A DNA stretch of 64,000 nt, from positions 3,253 through 67,252 of the forward strand of contig DATKZH010000247.1 in assembly GCA_035528065.1 (NCBI GenBank), written 5' to 3'. The translations under genes were made by a program, and so were the position numbers. Within the stretch, counting starts at the first letter, position 1, and each line of letters begins with the position of its first letter. This DNA is from DATKZH01 sp035528065. GTDB lineage: Bacteria > Planctomycetota > Planctomycetia > Pirellulales > Thermoguttaceae. The notes under the pieces were generated by a model that was not told where the DNA came from, made no database searches, and worked only from the letters and a program-made list of their open reading frames with translations. Below, one piece after another: positions 50,822 to 59,847 of the stretch.

Positions 50822-51826
50822 ATGGAATTCGACCATCGTGGCTCGCGAGACCGCCGCATTCGGCCCGACGAGCTTCCCTGGGACCGGATCCTGCTCGTCG
50901 CGCCGCTGGTGATCGTGGTGATCATGGCGGCGCTTCTGGCTTACGGCAGCGTGTACCGGGTCGAGGCGCACGAGCGGGCGGTGGTGATGCGGTTTGGCAA
51001 GTTTCGGGAGCCGATCGTTGAGCCCGGACTCCACTTTCGCATCCCCCTGGTCGACACGGTGCTGTACGCAAACGTGCAGGAGCAGGGCCTGCGCCTGCCT
51101 TTCGGCACCGAGCGCGGCCGACCGTTCGAAGCCAAGGACAAAGAAGAAGAAACCCTGATGCTCACCGCGGATCTGAATGCGGCGGCCGTGGAATGGACGA
51201 TCCAGTGGCAAGTGACCGAGCCCGACAAGTTCCTCTTCCGCTTCTACCGGGAAGACGATCCCAAGTACGCCGAAAACGTCATCAGCACCGTAGCCCAGAC
51301 GGTGATGAATCGGCTCGTGGGCGACTACTCGATCGACCAAGTGCTCACGCAGAAAACGGAAGAGGTGGAACAGGAAGCCCTTGAGGCCACGCGGGACATG
51401 CTCGCCCGGTACGACTGCGGGGTGCAGGTTCGCGACCTTCAGATGCAGCGGGTCAGGCCTCCCGAGAAGGTGCGGCCGGCGTTCGAACAGGTCAACGCCT
51501 CGATCCAGAAGCGGGAACAGTTGGAGTACGAGGGAGAGAAAGAGCGAAACCGCCTCGTGCCCCAAGCCGAAGCCGAGAAGGACAAACTCATCCGCGAGGC
51601 CGAGGGATATCGAGAACGGCGTCTGGCGGAGGCCAAAGGGGAGATCGATGCGCTGTTGGCCAAGTTCGAGCAGTATGAGGCGGCCCCCGAGGAGACCCGT
51701 CAGCGACTGTACATCGAGGCCATGGAGGAGGTCTTCGGGACGGTGGAATCGAAGGTGATCGTCGACGCCGATCTGCAAGGGAAGATACTGCCCCTGTTGC
51801 CGCTAGATCAAGGAGCCCGGCCATGA
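50822..51826 (+). CDS. hflK: HflK, band-7 membrane protease regulator
   Basis: 334 residues from the ATG at 50822 (GGGAG upstream). One N-terminal membrane helix (RILLVAPLVIVVIMAALLAY, about 24-43) is followed by an SPFH/band-7 domain (VEAHERAVVMRFGKFREPIVEPGLHFRIP, positions about 49-77, shown in parts: VVMRFGKF and PGLHFRIP) and a long charged helix (EYEGEKERNRLVPQAEAEKD). HflK and HflC form a membrane complex that surrounds and restrains the FtsH protease. The hflC ATG overlaps its stop by four bases, so they are one transcription and translation unit. Compared with E. coli HflK it lacks the Gly-rich N-terminal cytoplasmic stretch. Confidence 0.85.
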   Translation: MEFDHRGSRDRRIRPDELPWDRILLVAPLVIVVIMAALLAYGSVYRVEAHERAVVMRFGKFREPIVEPGLHFRIPLVDTVLYANVQEQGLRLPFGTERGRPFEAKDKEEETLMLTADLNAAAVEWTIQWQVTEPDKFLFRFYREDDPKYAENVISTVAQTVMNRLVGDYSIDQVLTQKTEEVEQEALEATRDMLARYDCGVQVRDLQMQRVRPPEKVRPAFEQVNASIQKREQLEYEGEKERNRLVPQAEAEKDKLIREAEGYRERRLAEAKGEIDALLAKFEQYEAAPEETRQRLYIEAMEEVFGTVESKVIVDADLQGKILPLLPLDQGARP

Positions 51827-53034
51827 GTAACAGACAACGTCTTCTCCTGATTGTGGCGATCGCCGTCTTGTTGCTCGCCTTCCCACTTGGTCGAAGCATC
51901 ATGTTCACCGTCAACGAGCGGGAGCTGGCCGTGGTCCTGCGATTCGGCGAGCCCATCGTCGATTACACGGAGCCAGGGCTGAAGTTCAAGATGCCTTTGA
52001 TCGACGAGGTCCGGCGCCTGCCTAAAACGCACCAATTCTGGATCGGGACCGGCACGGAAATCCTGGTCGACGTGACGACCGCCGACCTGAAGAAGATCGA
52101 AGTCACTTCCTGGGCCATCTGGAGAATCACCGATCCGAAGCAGTTCGTGAAGTTCCTGCGGACGACGGAAACCGCCGAATCACGGGTCAAGGACATCGTC
52201 CGCAACGGGATCCGCTATGCGATCAGAAGCTACAACCTGGCCGAAGTGGTTCGCAGTACGGAGCGGGAACTGACCTACACGTTCCAGGTTGAATCGCCTG
52301 AACGCTCAAAAACGGCCGGAGAGCCCGGCCCCGACGGGCATCGCGAGGAGAGAAGGACAAGCGGGATTTCCGGGCTCCGTCAACCCGGCGCCGACGAACC
52401 GATCGAGGTCGGACGCAAGCGAATCGTGGAAGAGGTCAAGAACGCCGTGGAAAAGCGTCTGCGTGGGGACGCCCCCAAGAAAGCCGGCAAAACGGAGGAA
52501 GCGGGCAAGACGGAGAACGCGGATCAGGCCGTCCGCGGCATCGAGCTGGTCGACGTAGGTGTCGCCAAGATCGACTTCGTCGACATAGTCCGCGACGCCG
52601 CCTTCCAGCGCCTGATCGCGTTCATGGAGTCCATCGCCCAGAAAAACGAAGCCGACGGCGAACGCGCAAAAACGGAGATCCTCAACCAGACCGACGCCGA
52701 GGTGCAGCAAATCGAGGGTGAAGGAAAAGGGGAGGCCAATAAGATCCAGGGCGAAGCGGATGCCCAGATCATCCAGATGTACGCCGACGCGATCCGGCAG
52801 ACGGGCGAGTTCTACGGTTTCGTCCGCACGCTGGAAGCCTACAAGAAAGCGGTCGGTAGCAACACCCGGCTGATCCTGACCACCGACAGCGACATGTTCA
52901 AGATGCTGAAGACCATGCCGCCGGTTTCCCCTTCGCCGCCCGGCGAGGCTTCGACCGAGGAAAGCCCGACGAAATCAGAGGCGGCGCAACCCAAGGCGAC
53001 CGAGAAGCCTCCGGCGGAGAAACCGTCGCCGTAG
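51823..53034 (+). CDS. hflC: HflC, band-7 membrane protease regulator
   Basis: 403 residues; the ATG overlaps the hflK stop. A membrane helix (LLLIVAIAVLLLAFPLG, 7-23) precedes the SPFH/band-7 domain (NERELAVVLRFGEPIVD, PGLKFKMPLIDEVRRLP). SWAIWRITDPKQFVKFLRT and NGIRYAIRSYNLAEV follow. There is a charged insert near 155-230 (SKTAGEPG to AGKTENAD) that E. coli HflC lacks. After it come FVDIVRDAAFQRLIAFMESI and the coiled-coil EGEGKGEANKIQGEADAQII. A Pro/Ser/Glu/Lys-rich tail ends the protein, also longer than in E. coli. With HflK it should control FtsH at the membrane. Confidence 0.87.
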   Translation: MSNRQRLLLIVAIAVLLLAFPLGRSIMFTVNERELAVVLRFGEPIVDYTEPGLKFKMPLIDEVRRLPKTHQFWIGTGTEILVDVTTADLKKIEVTSWAIWRITDPKQFVKFLRTTETAESRVKDIVRNGIRYAIRSYNLAEVVRSTERELTYTFQVESPERSKTAGEPGPDGHREERRTSGISGLRQPGADEPIEVGRKRIVEEVKNAVEKRLRGDAPKKAGKTEEAGKTENADQAVRGIELVDVGVAKIDFVDIVRDAAFQRLIAFMESIAQKNEADGERAKTEILNQTDAEVQQIEGEGKGEANKIQGEADAQIIQMYADAIRQTGEFYGFVRTLEAYKKAVGSNTRLILTTDSDMFKMLKTMPPVSPSPPGEASTEESPTKSEAAQPKATEKPPAEKPSP

Positions 53035-53070
53035 CGTCCCGCCATCGGCAAAGCCGCCGGACGCCACTCG

Positions 53071-53826
53071 CTACCAAGGCCCTCGGCCCCTGTACGCTTG
53101 CAGGGCGGCGTAGCTCAAGTACGCCAGAAGCCCGAACATCACGGCGATGAACGGGTCGCCGAGCGCCGCCAGTCCGATCACGGCCATGGCCACGCCCGTG
53201 ACGATCGACAAGATCAACGACTGGCGAATTCCGTCGTGAGGATTGGCTCGGAGGAACAGTTCCCGGGCGATCTGGCCCCCGTCGAGCGGATACACCGGCA
53301 GCAGGTTGACGAATCCCCAGAAGACGCAGACGAAGAGTACGTACTGGATGAACAGGGTGAAGACTTTGGATCCGACCAGGCCGGCCACAAGGACGTACGG
53401 CAAGAAGTCGGCGATGAAGACGATCTCGACGCCCGGCCCGAGCAGCTTGAGCAGAACGACGATCACCGCGGCGAGCAGAAACCCGGCTCCCGGCCCGGCC
53501 GCGGAGATCAGGATTTGGCCCCAGGTGTCCGCGCCGCGAGAGCCGTAGGCCTGCCCCGGGCCGTAGGAGGCCAGGCCGCCCAAGCCGTACAAAGTGATCC
53601 GCGGCGAGAATCCGTACGACCGCATCACCATCGCATGGCCCAGCTCGTGGACCAGGATCGCCAAGAAGATGGCCACCACCCAGACCAGGAGATAGATGAG
53701 CTGGGGACTGCCGCCGAAGCCCAGCATCAGGGCAACGACCCAGAAGAACGGGTGAACCCGAACCGGGATCCCCAGCAGCGAGAAGTGCAGATCCCACGGC
53801 GTTTGTTGCGGCTCACCCAGTAGCAC
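53071..53826 (-). CDS. M50-family (site-2-type) membrane metalloprotease
   Basis: 251 residues from the GTG at 53826, with GAGGAG about nine bases upstream; the longer frame has no site. The zinc motif HELGHA lies in a membrane helix (AIFLAILVHELGHAMVM, about 55-70), and the third ligand is in the NLLPVYPLDGGQI motif near 195. Several more hydrophobic helices are present. It resembles SpoIVFB/Rv-type minimal M50 proteases, which cut proteins inside the membrane, without a PDZ or CBS domain. Substrate unknown. It converges with hflC (36-base gap) and follows lpxB on the minus strand. Confidence 0.88.
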   Translation of the reverse strand: MLLGEPQQTPWDLHFSLLGIPVRVHPFFWVVALMLGFGGSPQLIYLLVWVVAIFLAILVHELGHAMVMRSYGFSPRITLYGLGGLASYGPGQAYGSRGADTWGQILISAAGPGAGFLLAAVIVVLLKLLGPGVEIVFIADFLPYVLVAGLVGSKVFTLFIQYVLFVCVFWGFVNLLPVYPLDGGQIARELFLRANPHDGIRQSLILSIVTGVAMAVIGLAALGDPFIAVMFGLLAYLSYAALQAYRGRGPW

Positions 53827-53960
53827 GGGGGCTTCTCCTCGGCTTCCATCGATCGTGGTGGACGTTGAATTGTACCACAACGTCGGAGGGAGCAAACTGG
53901 GACACAGCTCGGTGCGGCGGGGGCGTCACGGCGAGCTGAGCGACCCGGAGCCTTTGTCGG

Positions 53961-54015
53961 CGAAGCCGCAAGCGGCTGCCTACTGCCGACTGCGCACCGC
54001 CGGCTGCCGACTCGC
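53961..54015. repeat. CGAAGCCGCAAGCGGC element next to short repeats at the lpxB 3' end
   Basis: The element copy (53961-53977) is followed by CTGCCTACTGCCGACTG- and GGCTGCCGACTCGCC-type units (53973-54015). The last 12 or so codons of lpxB (ending near 53980) fall in this repeat. Confidence 0.6.
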
Positions 54016-55248
54016 CAGAAAATGCGGCCGGGGCACTGGCGGCCGCCGATCCGCCAGGGTGTTGAGGATGTACTGGGCCGCTCGGGCCGACGCCCCGCCA
54101 TGGCCCACCTCGGCCTTCAGTCGGGCCAGCTCGGCTACCCGGGCTTCCCGCTTCCCGGCGTCGGTGAGCCACTCGACCACGTGAGCAGCGATCTCCGACG
54201 ATTTGTCCTCGCAGGTCAGGTATTCGGGAAACAGCACCCGATCGGCGTCCGGCTGGGAGGGGTCGAACGGCGCGAGATCCTCAGCCGCAAGCCCGTCGGT
54301 CGCAAGCAGGTTGACCAGCGTGATGTACTTCACCTTGCGAACGAACTGCTGGACGAAATACGCCGCCCGGCTGATGTGGTACAGGATGACCGTCGGCTTG
54401 GTGTGGTACAGAAGCTCCAAGGACACGGAGCCGGAGACCGCCATCGAGCAGTCGGCCAGACGCATCAGCTCCGGCGTCTTGCCCACGCAGACCTCGATCC
54501 CGAGCCCGCTGGCGGCCACCTGCCGCCGGGCGATCTCCGCGTGATGCGGCTTGAAGGCGGCGATCGCCAGTCGCACGTCGGGCACTTCGGCGCGGACCTT
54601 CGCCGCCGCCTTGAGAAACCACTTCAGGTTGGCCTCGACCTCTTGCGTCCGAGAGCCGGGCAGGATCGCGACCAGCGGGCCGGGCTCCCGTCGGAACCGC
54701 TCCATGAACGCCTCGTCCAACGGCTGCCGGCGGACCTCGTCGAAAAACGGATGGCCCACGAACGTGGCGTTGCAGCCGTGCTCGCGGAGCCACGGCTCTT
54801 CAAACGGCAGACCGCAAAGCACGTGGTCCACAAGACGCCGCATCTTCTTCACCCGCCAACGCGCCCAGGCCCAGATCTGCGGCGGAGAGTGGTAGAAAAC
54901 CGGGATGCCGTGCTGCTTGGCCCGCCAGGCAATCCACCAGTTGAAGCCCGGGTAGTCGATGAGCACGACGGCGTCGGGCCGCTGGTGGCGGAAGTACCGA
55001 TCCGCACGGCAGACCAGACCTAAGAATTTGTGGAGATTGAGAATCGCCCGCAGGAACCACATCACGGCCAGCGCGGTGAGATCCTCGTGCAACCGGCACC
55101 CGGCCGCGGCCATCTCGGGCCCCCCGTAGCCAACCGCCTCGAATCGGTCACACCGCTCGCCGAGCGCCCGGATCAGGTTGGCCCCGTGCAAGTCCCCGCT
55201 CGGCTCGCCGGCCGAAAAGAAGATCCGGATAGGACGCTGCGAAGCCAT
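53980..55248 (-). CDS. lpxB: lipid-A-disaccharide synthase LpxB
   Basis: 422 residues from the ATG at 55248, preceded by GGAAGG. LpxB (GT19) joins UDP-2,3-diacylglucosamine and lipid X to the lipid A disaccharide at the inner membrane face. Motifs seen: FFSAGEPSGDLHGANLI at the start, VLIDYPGFNWWIAWRAK (about 95), YHSPPQIWAWARWRVKKM (about 118), FVGHPFFDEV, VAILPGSRTQEVEANLKWF (about 192), MAVSGSVSLELLYHTKPTV (about 270) and YITLVNLLATDGLAAEDL. It shows that the organism makes lipid A. The C-terminal dozen residues (ASRQPAVRSRQ) lie in a repeat island and are probably not part of the fold. Confidence 0.95.
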   Translation of the reverse strand: MASQRPIRIFFSAGEPSGDLHGANLIRALGERCDRFEAVGYGGPEMAAAGCRLHEDLTALAVMWFLRAILNLHKFLGLVCRADRYFRHQRPDAVVLIDYPGFNWWIAWRAKQHGIPVFYHSPPQIWAWARWRVKKMRRLVDHVLCGLPFEEPWLREHGCNATFVGHPFFDEVRRQPLDEAFMERFRREPGPLVAILPGSRTQEVEANLKWFLKAAAKVRAEVPDVRLAIAAFKPHHAEIARRQVAASGLGIEVCVGKTPELMRLADCSMAVSGSVSLELLYHTKPTVILYHISRAAYFVQQFVRKVKYITLVNLLATDGLAAEDLAPFDPSQPDADRVLFPEYLTCEDKSSEIAAHVVEWLTDAGKREARVAELARLKAEVGHGGASARAAQYILNTLADRRPPVPRPHFLASRQPAVRSRQ

Positions 55249-55663
55249 GTCGATTGCCTTCCGTGGGGTTCCGCTGAGCACGCGTGAGCCGTCTACTTGC
55301 GGGGTAGGCGTCTCGCCTGCAAGTTGCAGCCGCCCGCGGCCGCACCACGATTCGGGAGGCAACTCCCTCACGAATCCCTAACGTCCGCTCCCTGCCGTCT
55401 CGGGCATGGCAGACGGCGGTGCTGCCGCAGTATCGCACAATCGCCGCATGGGAAAAAGTGCAGTCTGTGCCGAGCCAGCGTGCGCGGTGCCCAACGGGTT
55501 GCGTCGCTCGAACCGGCCGACGGGCCAACCCGCAAGTCGGCTCCCCGCAAGGCCCCGATCGGCCGATTGGCCTTGTCAAGAAGGCTACACTTCCTCATCA
55601 TGCGGCCGCGGGGAGACGACCTCCCCGGCCGATCCTCCCGCCCGAATACGATTCCACGCCGCC
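55249..55663. repeat. 415-base gap with a hairpin element
   Basis: ACTTGC (55295-55300) pairs with GCAAGT (55319-55324) and AGGCG (55306-55310) with CGCCT (55314-55318), with bases GGGGT bulged. Its GTAGGCGTCTCGCCTGC resembles the half-site of the palindromes at 49998 and 59848. The gap is the divergent upstream region of lpxB and the BASS gene; no gene is supported in the rest. Confidence 0.45.
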
Positions 55664-56686
55664 ATGCTCGACCGCTTCCTCACGGGTCTGCGAGCTCAAC
55701 TCGAACGCTGGCTCCTGGTGTGGCTGACGCTGCTCTGTGCGGCGGCCTACTGGTGGACCGACTGGGCGGATCGACTCTGGGACCAGCCCGTTGCCAATCC
55801 GTTTGCCGCCGGCAGGGCCGGGTTGAACTACTTGATCGCGGCGACGATGCTCGCCATCGGATCGTTGCTGCCGCGCGATGAGGTTCGCCAAGTCTTCCGG
55901 CGCTGGCCGACCGTGCTGGGAGGAACGGCCATTCAGTACACGTCGATGCCGCTTCTGGCCTACGGTATGGGTCGACTCTTCGGGCTGGAAGGACCGTGGA
56001 TGATCGGCATCATCATGGTGGGCTGCGTGCCCGGCGCGATGGCCTCCAACGTGCTCACCTTGGTGGCGAAGGGCAACGTGAGCTACTCGGTGAGCCTCAC
56101 GACGTCGGCCACCATCCTTTCGCCGGTCTTCGTGCCTCTTGCCCTTGGGCTCGCTCTGGGCGGAATGGCGGAGTATTCGGTGGCCACCGTGTTTTGGAAG
56201 GTTGCCAAGGCCGGCGGGCTGCTCATGCTCATCGTCGTTCTGCCGGTCTTGGCTGGTTACGGGCTGTCCCGGAGGTTTGCCCTGTGGGAAGCCGGCGCAC
56301 GACGCGTCGGGGCGATCTTGGCCAACTTGACCATTCTCTGGATCATCGCGGTCGTCGTCGCGCTGAACCGCGATCGATTGGCGCAGTTGGACCTCAAGCT
56401 CCTGCTCGCCTTGCTGGCCGTCAACGTCGGCGGCTACCTGGCCGGGTTCTTCGGCGGTCGTCTGCTTCGACTGACCGATCCCATGCGGCGGGCGTTGACC
56501 CTGGAGATCGGCATGCAGAACGCGGGGCTGGGGACCGCGCTGGCCTTGTATCTCTTCCCGGACGACCCGGCGACGGCTATTCCCGCTGCCCTGTACACGT
56601 TCGGCTGCATGTTCACCGGCACCGTGTTGGCGCGGCTTTGGGCCGGCCTTCCCGGCGAAGGGCCGGCGGCGAGTGGTGAGTCGTGA
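55664..56686 (+). CDS. BASS-family sodium-dependent transporter
   Basis: 340 residues from the ATG at 55664; the frame before it is Arg-rich and not supported. About nine or ten hydrophobic helices are seen (LVWLTLLCAAAYW, LNYLIAATMLAIGSLL, MIGIIMVGCVPGAMASNVLT and others). VGCVPGAMASNVLTLVAKGN (about 112) and LEIGMQNAGLGTALAL (about 284) are the two conserved crossing-region motifs of the bile acid:sodium symporter family. It probably takes up an organic anion with sodium. The substrate is unknown. Its last residues (AASGES) fall in a G-rich repeat next to the stop. Confidence 0.88.
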   Translation: MLDRFLTGLRAQLERWLLVWLTLLCAAAYWWTDWADRLWDQPVANPFAAGRAGLNYLIAATMLAIGSLLPRDEVRQVFRRWPTVLGGTAIQYTSMPLLAYGMGRLFGLEGPWMIGIIMVGCVPGAMASNVLTLVAKGNVSYSVSLTTSATILSPVFVPLALGLALGGMAEYSVATVFWKVAKAGGLLMLIVVLPVLAGYGLSRRFALWEAGARRVGAILANLTILWIIAVVVALNRDRLAQLDLKLLLALLAVNVGGYLAGFFGGRLLRLTDPMRRALTLEIGMQNAGLGTALALYLFPDDPATAIPAALYTFGCMFTGTVLARLWAGLPGEGPAASGES

Positions 56687-56719
56687 GGGGCGAGTCCGGA
56701 TCGCTTGCGTCTCGTCACT
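56671..56719. repeat. G-rich/C-rich repeat island between convergent genes
   Basis: GAGTGGTGAGTCGTGAGG-type units (56671-56695) overlap the BASS stop codon; a short pyrimidine-rich stretch (CGTCTCGTCACTC, 56707-56719) ends next to the stop of the convergent permease gene. It is the shortest of the islands. Confidence 0.45.
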
Positions 56720-58102
56720 CTAATGATCCCGCAGCACCACGGCCGGGTCCTGAGTGATGGCGGAGAGCGTGGGTAGGTAGCTGGCCACGGCGGAAAGGAG
56801 CGGGGCCCCGATCAGGGCGAATAGAAGCATCTGCAAAGGGAACTGGAAGTGATCGCCCGCGGCGTACAGCGGCTGGAAGCCCAGCCATTGGGTCGCCTCG
56901 GTGCCCAGCACGAATCCAATCGCCGTGCCCAGCAGGAACCCCAGGACCGCGCCCCCCAGCCCCAACAGAACGGCCTTGCCGAGGAACAGCGAGGCGATCC
57001 GGGCGGAGCTTTTGCCCAACGCCCGAAACACGCCGATCTCCGTGATCCGCTCGCGCACGTTGACCAGTGCCAGAAGCCCGACCCAAACCGCCGCGGCCAG
57101 CACGACCAGCGTGGTCATCACCGCGGCGAGCGTCTCCATGTTCCCCTGCATCTTCTCACGGCGCGTGGCCGTTTCCTCCAGGTCCTTCTGCCGCTGTTGG
57201 AGGTCGCGCCGATGTTGACCGACGATTGCCGCGTGCCTCTGTGCCACCATCGACCGCTGCCTGGCTCGGGCTACGGCCTTGGAGACGTCGCGGACCACGT
57301 GCGTCTCCGGCAGGGCGTCGGCCAGTTGCGCGCGGATCTTGGGCAGGTCGGCTTCCGCACATCGGCACTCCAAGGCCAGGATCTGATTGATCCTGGGCGG
57401 ATCGCTCTTGTCCAGCAGGGCTTGCGCGTCGCTCAGGTTCATGGTGATGGTGCCGTCTTCGTGGCTTCCCTTCTCGGGCAGGAGCATGGCGATGCGGAAC
57501 GGTTTGCCCGAGATCTCGATCGTCTCGCCCACTTTGCGGCCTTGGGCCAGGTGGTAGCCCAGAAACACCGTCCCCCGCTCCACGTCGTAGCCCATGGGCG
57601 CCTTTCTCCTCATGTGCGACTGGGTCGTCTCGGGCAGATAGCCGTCGAGCCGGACCTCGCGACCTTCCCACTGGATCTTGGACCGCAAGGTGGCGACCAG
57701 GTGGGTGATCATGGTGAGCGACTGCTTTTTGGCCAGGTCCTCGACGTACTTCTGGGGCATGTCGAGCGTGGGGATGCCCGTGTCCAAAAAGTCGATCATG
57801 TCGGTGTCGCGGTGGACGATCGACAGGTTGAATCCCATGTCACGCATGACGATCCGCGTCTCGTCCTCCAGCTCCGCAAGCTCTCGAGCCGCTTGCTTCT
57901 CCGACTCGGTCACCCGGGCCTGCGACTCGGCCACCCGCGTCTCCAGGCCCGCCAGTTCCGCGTGCGTCTGCCGGCCATAGCCGTCCACCAGCACCGGACC
58001 GGCCACGAACAACGTCACGGCAATGGTGACGGCAAGAAGACTCAGCACGAAGTTGACCTTGCGATAACGGATCTCGGCCAGAAGCAGCTTCAACGTGGAC
58101 AT
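56720..58102 (-). CDS. FtsX/MacB-type ABC transporter permease
   Basis: 460 residues. A first membrane helix (VNFVLSLLAVTIAVTLFVAG, 16-35) is followed by a 240-residue exterior part with a coiled-coil start (ESQARVTESEKQAARELAEL), and a long charged coil near 275-310 (RDLQQRQKDLEETATRREKM). Three more helices form the FtsX core (MTTLVVLAAAVWVGLLALV, AVLLGLGGAVLGFLLGTAIG, MLLFALIGAPLLSAVASYL), with ITEIGVFRALGKSSARIASL, the usual cytoplasmic loop, between them. Such permeases need an ABC ATPase, but none is adjacent in this window. It may move a lipid or lipoprotein, or act mechanically. Substrate unknown. Confidence 0.85.
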   Translation of the reverse strand: MSTLKLLLAEIRYRKVNFVLSLLAVTIAVTLFVAGPVLVDGYGRQTHAELAGLETRVAESQARVTESEKQAARELAELEDETRIVMRDMGFNLSIVHRDTDMIDFLDTGIPTLDMPQKYVEDLAKKQSLTMITHLVATLRSKIQWEGREVRLDGYLPETTQSHMRRKAPMGYDVERGTVFLGYHLAQGRKVGETIEISGKPFRIAMLLPEKGSHEDGTITMNLSDAQALLDKSDPPRINQILALECRCAEADLPKIRAQLADALPETHVVRDVSKAVARARQRSMVAQRHAAIVGQHRRDLQQRQKDLEETATRREKMQGNMETLAAVMTTLVVLAAAVWVGLLALVNVRERITEIGVFRALGKSSARIASLFLGKAVLLGLGGAVLGFLLGTAIGFVLGTEATQWLGFQPLYAAGDHFQFPLQMLLFALIGAPLLSAVASYLPTLSAITQDPAVVLRDH

Positions 58103-58149
58103 CGGGGGACGAAACCTCTCTTGTCGTGGGCCTTCCGACTGCAGACCAC

Positions 58150-58177
58150 AAAGCCGCGCTGCGCCGGTCGCGGCTTT
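58150..58177. terminator. hairpin in the gap between MFS and permease genes
   Basis: A perfect nine-base stem (AAAGCCGCG 58150-58158 with CGCGGCTTT 58169-58177) with a ten-base loop. It lies 171 bases 3' of the MFS stop on the minus strand. The A/T ends give a short TTT after the stem in both directions, so it could end transcripts, but weakly. Confidence 0.4.
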
Positions 58178-58347
58178 ATGGACGCGCGTTCAACGACGCA
58201 CCGTTCTCGGGAACGGACACACTTATTTCTGCACGGCTGCTTGGGTTCCCAAGCTGTAGCTCGGAAACCAAGCAGTCTGATTATCTCAACTCCAACTTGG
58301 CACGGCAAGCATGAACCCGCCCGGCACAAGTCGGCAACTCTGCCGCA

Positions 58348-59697
58348 TTACCCATCCCATTCGGCACCGGCAGCTTGTCCCTCGTCGTCGCGCAGCCGGT
58401 CGCGCGGCTCGTCCAGGCGGAACGTCAGACACCCGCTCAGCAGGACAAGCAGAATCATGAAAACGAAAACGCTCTCGAAACCCACCACGTCGATCAGCCA
58501 GCCTACCAACGGGCTCAACAGAAACGGAATGGCCACGGCCAGGGTGACGATGCTTTGGTAACGGGCATGGGCCGCCGGCTCACAGATCTCCAAGGCGTAG
58601 TTCAACAGCATGCGGGGCACCAGCGGCGTGATCCCCAGGGGGACGTAAACCAGCCAGAAAAGGCCCGCGCCCAGGCCGCCGGGCAGTCGGGTCAGGGCGA
58701 TGGCAAAGGCGGGAGCGATCGCCGAGCCGAAAATCAGCAGCCGGAGCACCAGCCGGTAGCCGCGGCGATCGGCCAACGGCCCTACGAACAAGCTGAAGAT
58801 GGCCACGGCCGCGTTCTGCGTGACCACCCAGACCATCAGGTCCACGCCGGATAGTCCCAGTCTGGCTCGGGCCAGCGCCTGGTAGTGCGGCAAGATAATC
58901 AGGCCGCTGGCGAAGAGGACGGCCACCCACACCAGACGCCGTAAGTCCGCGTCGTTGCGGAGCACACGGAGAGTGTCCGCCAGCGCTGCCGGCTGCTTGC
59001 TCGGGCGTTCGGCCGCCTCGTCCCTCACTTCAAACAGCAGCAGCGCGAGCAGCCCGGATAGCGAGAAGCAGACCCCGACAAACGTGAAGACGGCCCCCCA
59101 ATTCGGGGAGGGTGTGTCTAGCCAACCGGGCATCAGCCACACCGCGATCAACGTCGCCGGAATGGCTCCCCAGAACGTGGAGAGCATGATCAGGCGGCCC
59201 CGTCGGGTCGGCCGAATCAGCTTCCCTTGCACCGTGCCGAACGAGACGAGGTACAACCCGTACAGGACGAAGAAAACGAAGTAGAGCGAGAGAAACAGCC
59301 CCGGCATCCATCCCCCGTTGTCGCCGCCCATGGCCGTCCAGGCGATGGCAAGCGCCAAGAAGGGCAGCCCCATCGCGGTGGCCAACGCGGCCATCGCCCG
59401 TTTCTTCCGCGGCAAGGCCCTCAGGTAGTTGGCCGAAAACAGCGGCGGCACGCCCTGCCCCAGGCGACTGAGCACCGGCAGAAGTCCTCGGATCCAGCCC
59501 GCCCCGGCCACCTGGTCGAGGAACGCGGGCATGATCACGCTCTCGGTCTTGAAGATCCAGCCGACGCGGAGCACGATCTGGTGGATGGCCAGAAGCAGCA
59601 GGTTCCGCGGCTCGCGGGACTCAACGGCGGCGTGTCTGGGCGAGTCGGGGGGCTGATGCAGGGCGTCCTGCGGGGGGAAGTCGCGGGGAGGCGTCAT
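58348..59697 (-). CDS. MFS transporter
   Basis: 449 residues with about 12 hydrophobic helices, e.g. LLLLAIHQIVLRVGWIF, GLFLSLYFVFFVLYGLYLVS, AVFTFVGVCFSLSGLLALLL and VFVFMILLVLLSGCL. A loop motif TVQGKLIRPTRRGRLIMLST lies near helix 4-5, and LADRRGYRLVLRLLIFGSA is the typical Gly-x-x-x-Asp-Arg-x-Gly-Arg-like loop between helices. It has a cytoplasmic N-terminus of about 30 polar residues. Substrate unknown. No ribosome site is visible before the ATG; TATATT on the minus strand (59709-59704) is only seven bases upstream, so the message may be leaderless or the real start a little further in. Confidence 0.85.
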   Translation of the reverse strand: MTPPRDFPPQDALHQPPDSPRHAAVESREPRNLLLLAIHQIVLRVGWIFKTESVIMPAFLDQVAGAGWIRGLLPVLSRLGQGVPPLFSANYLRALPRKKRAMAALATAMGLPFLALAIAWTAMGGDNGGWMPGLFLSLYFVFFVLYGLYLVSFGTVQGKLIRPTRRGRLIMLSTFWGAIPATLIAVWLMPGWLDTPSPNWGAVFTFVGVCFSLSGLLALLLFEVRDEAAERPSKQPAALADTLRVLRNDADLRRLVWVAVLFASGLIILPHYQALARARLGLSGVDLMVWVVTQNAAVAIFSLFVGPLADRRGYRLVLRLLIFGSAIAPAFAIALTRLPGGLGAGLFWLVYVPLGITPLVPRMLLNYALEICEPAAHARYQSIVTLAVAIPFLLSPLVGWLIDVVGFESVFVFMILLVLLSGCLTFRLDEPRDRLRDDEGQAAGAEWDG

Positions 59698-59847
59698 GCC
59701 GCAAATATAGCGAACCCTGCCCGGCTCCGCGACCCTCGGCGAATCGGCGCGGGGGTAGTCGGCGCGGGGGTAGTCGGCGTGTCGTCGCCTTGTCGGCTGG
59801 CGGCGCAGGCCAAGGAGCCGTTACAGAACAAGTTGACCGATTGCTTC

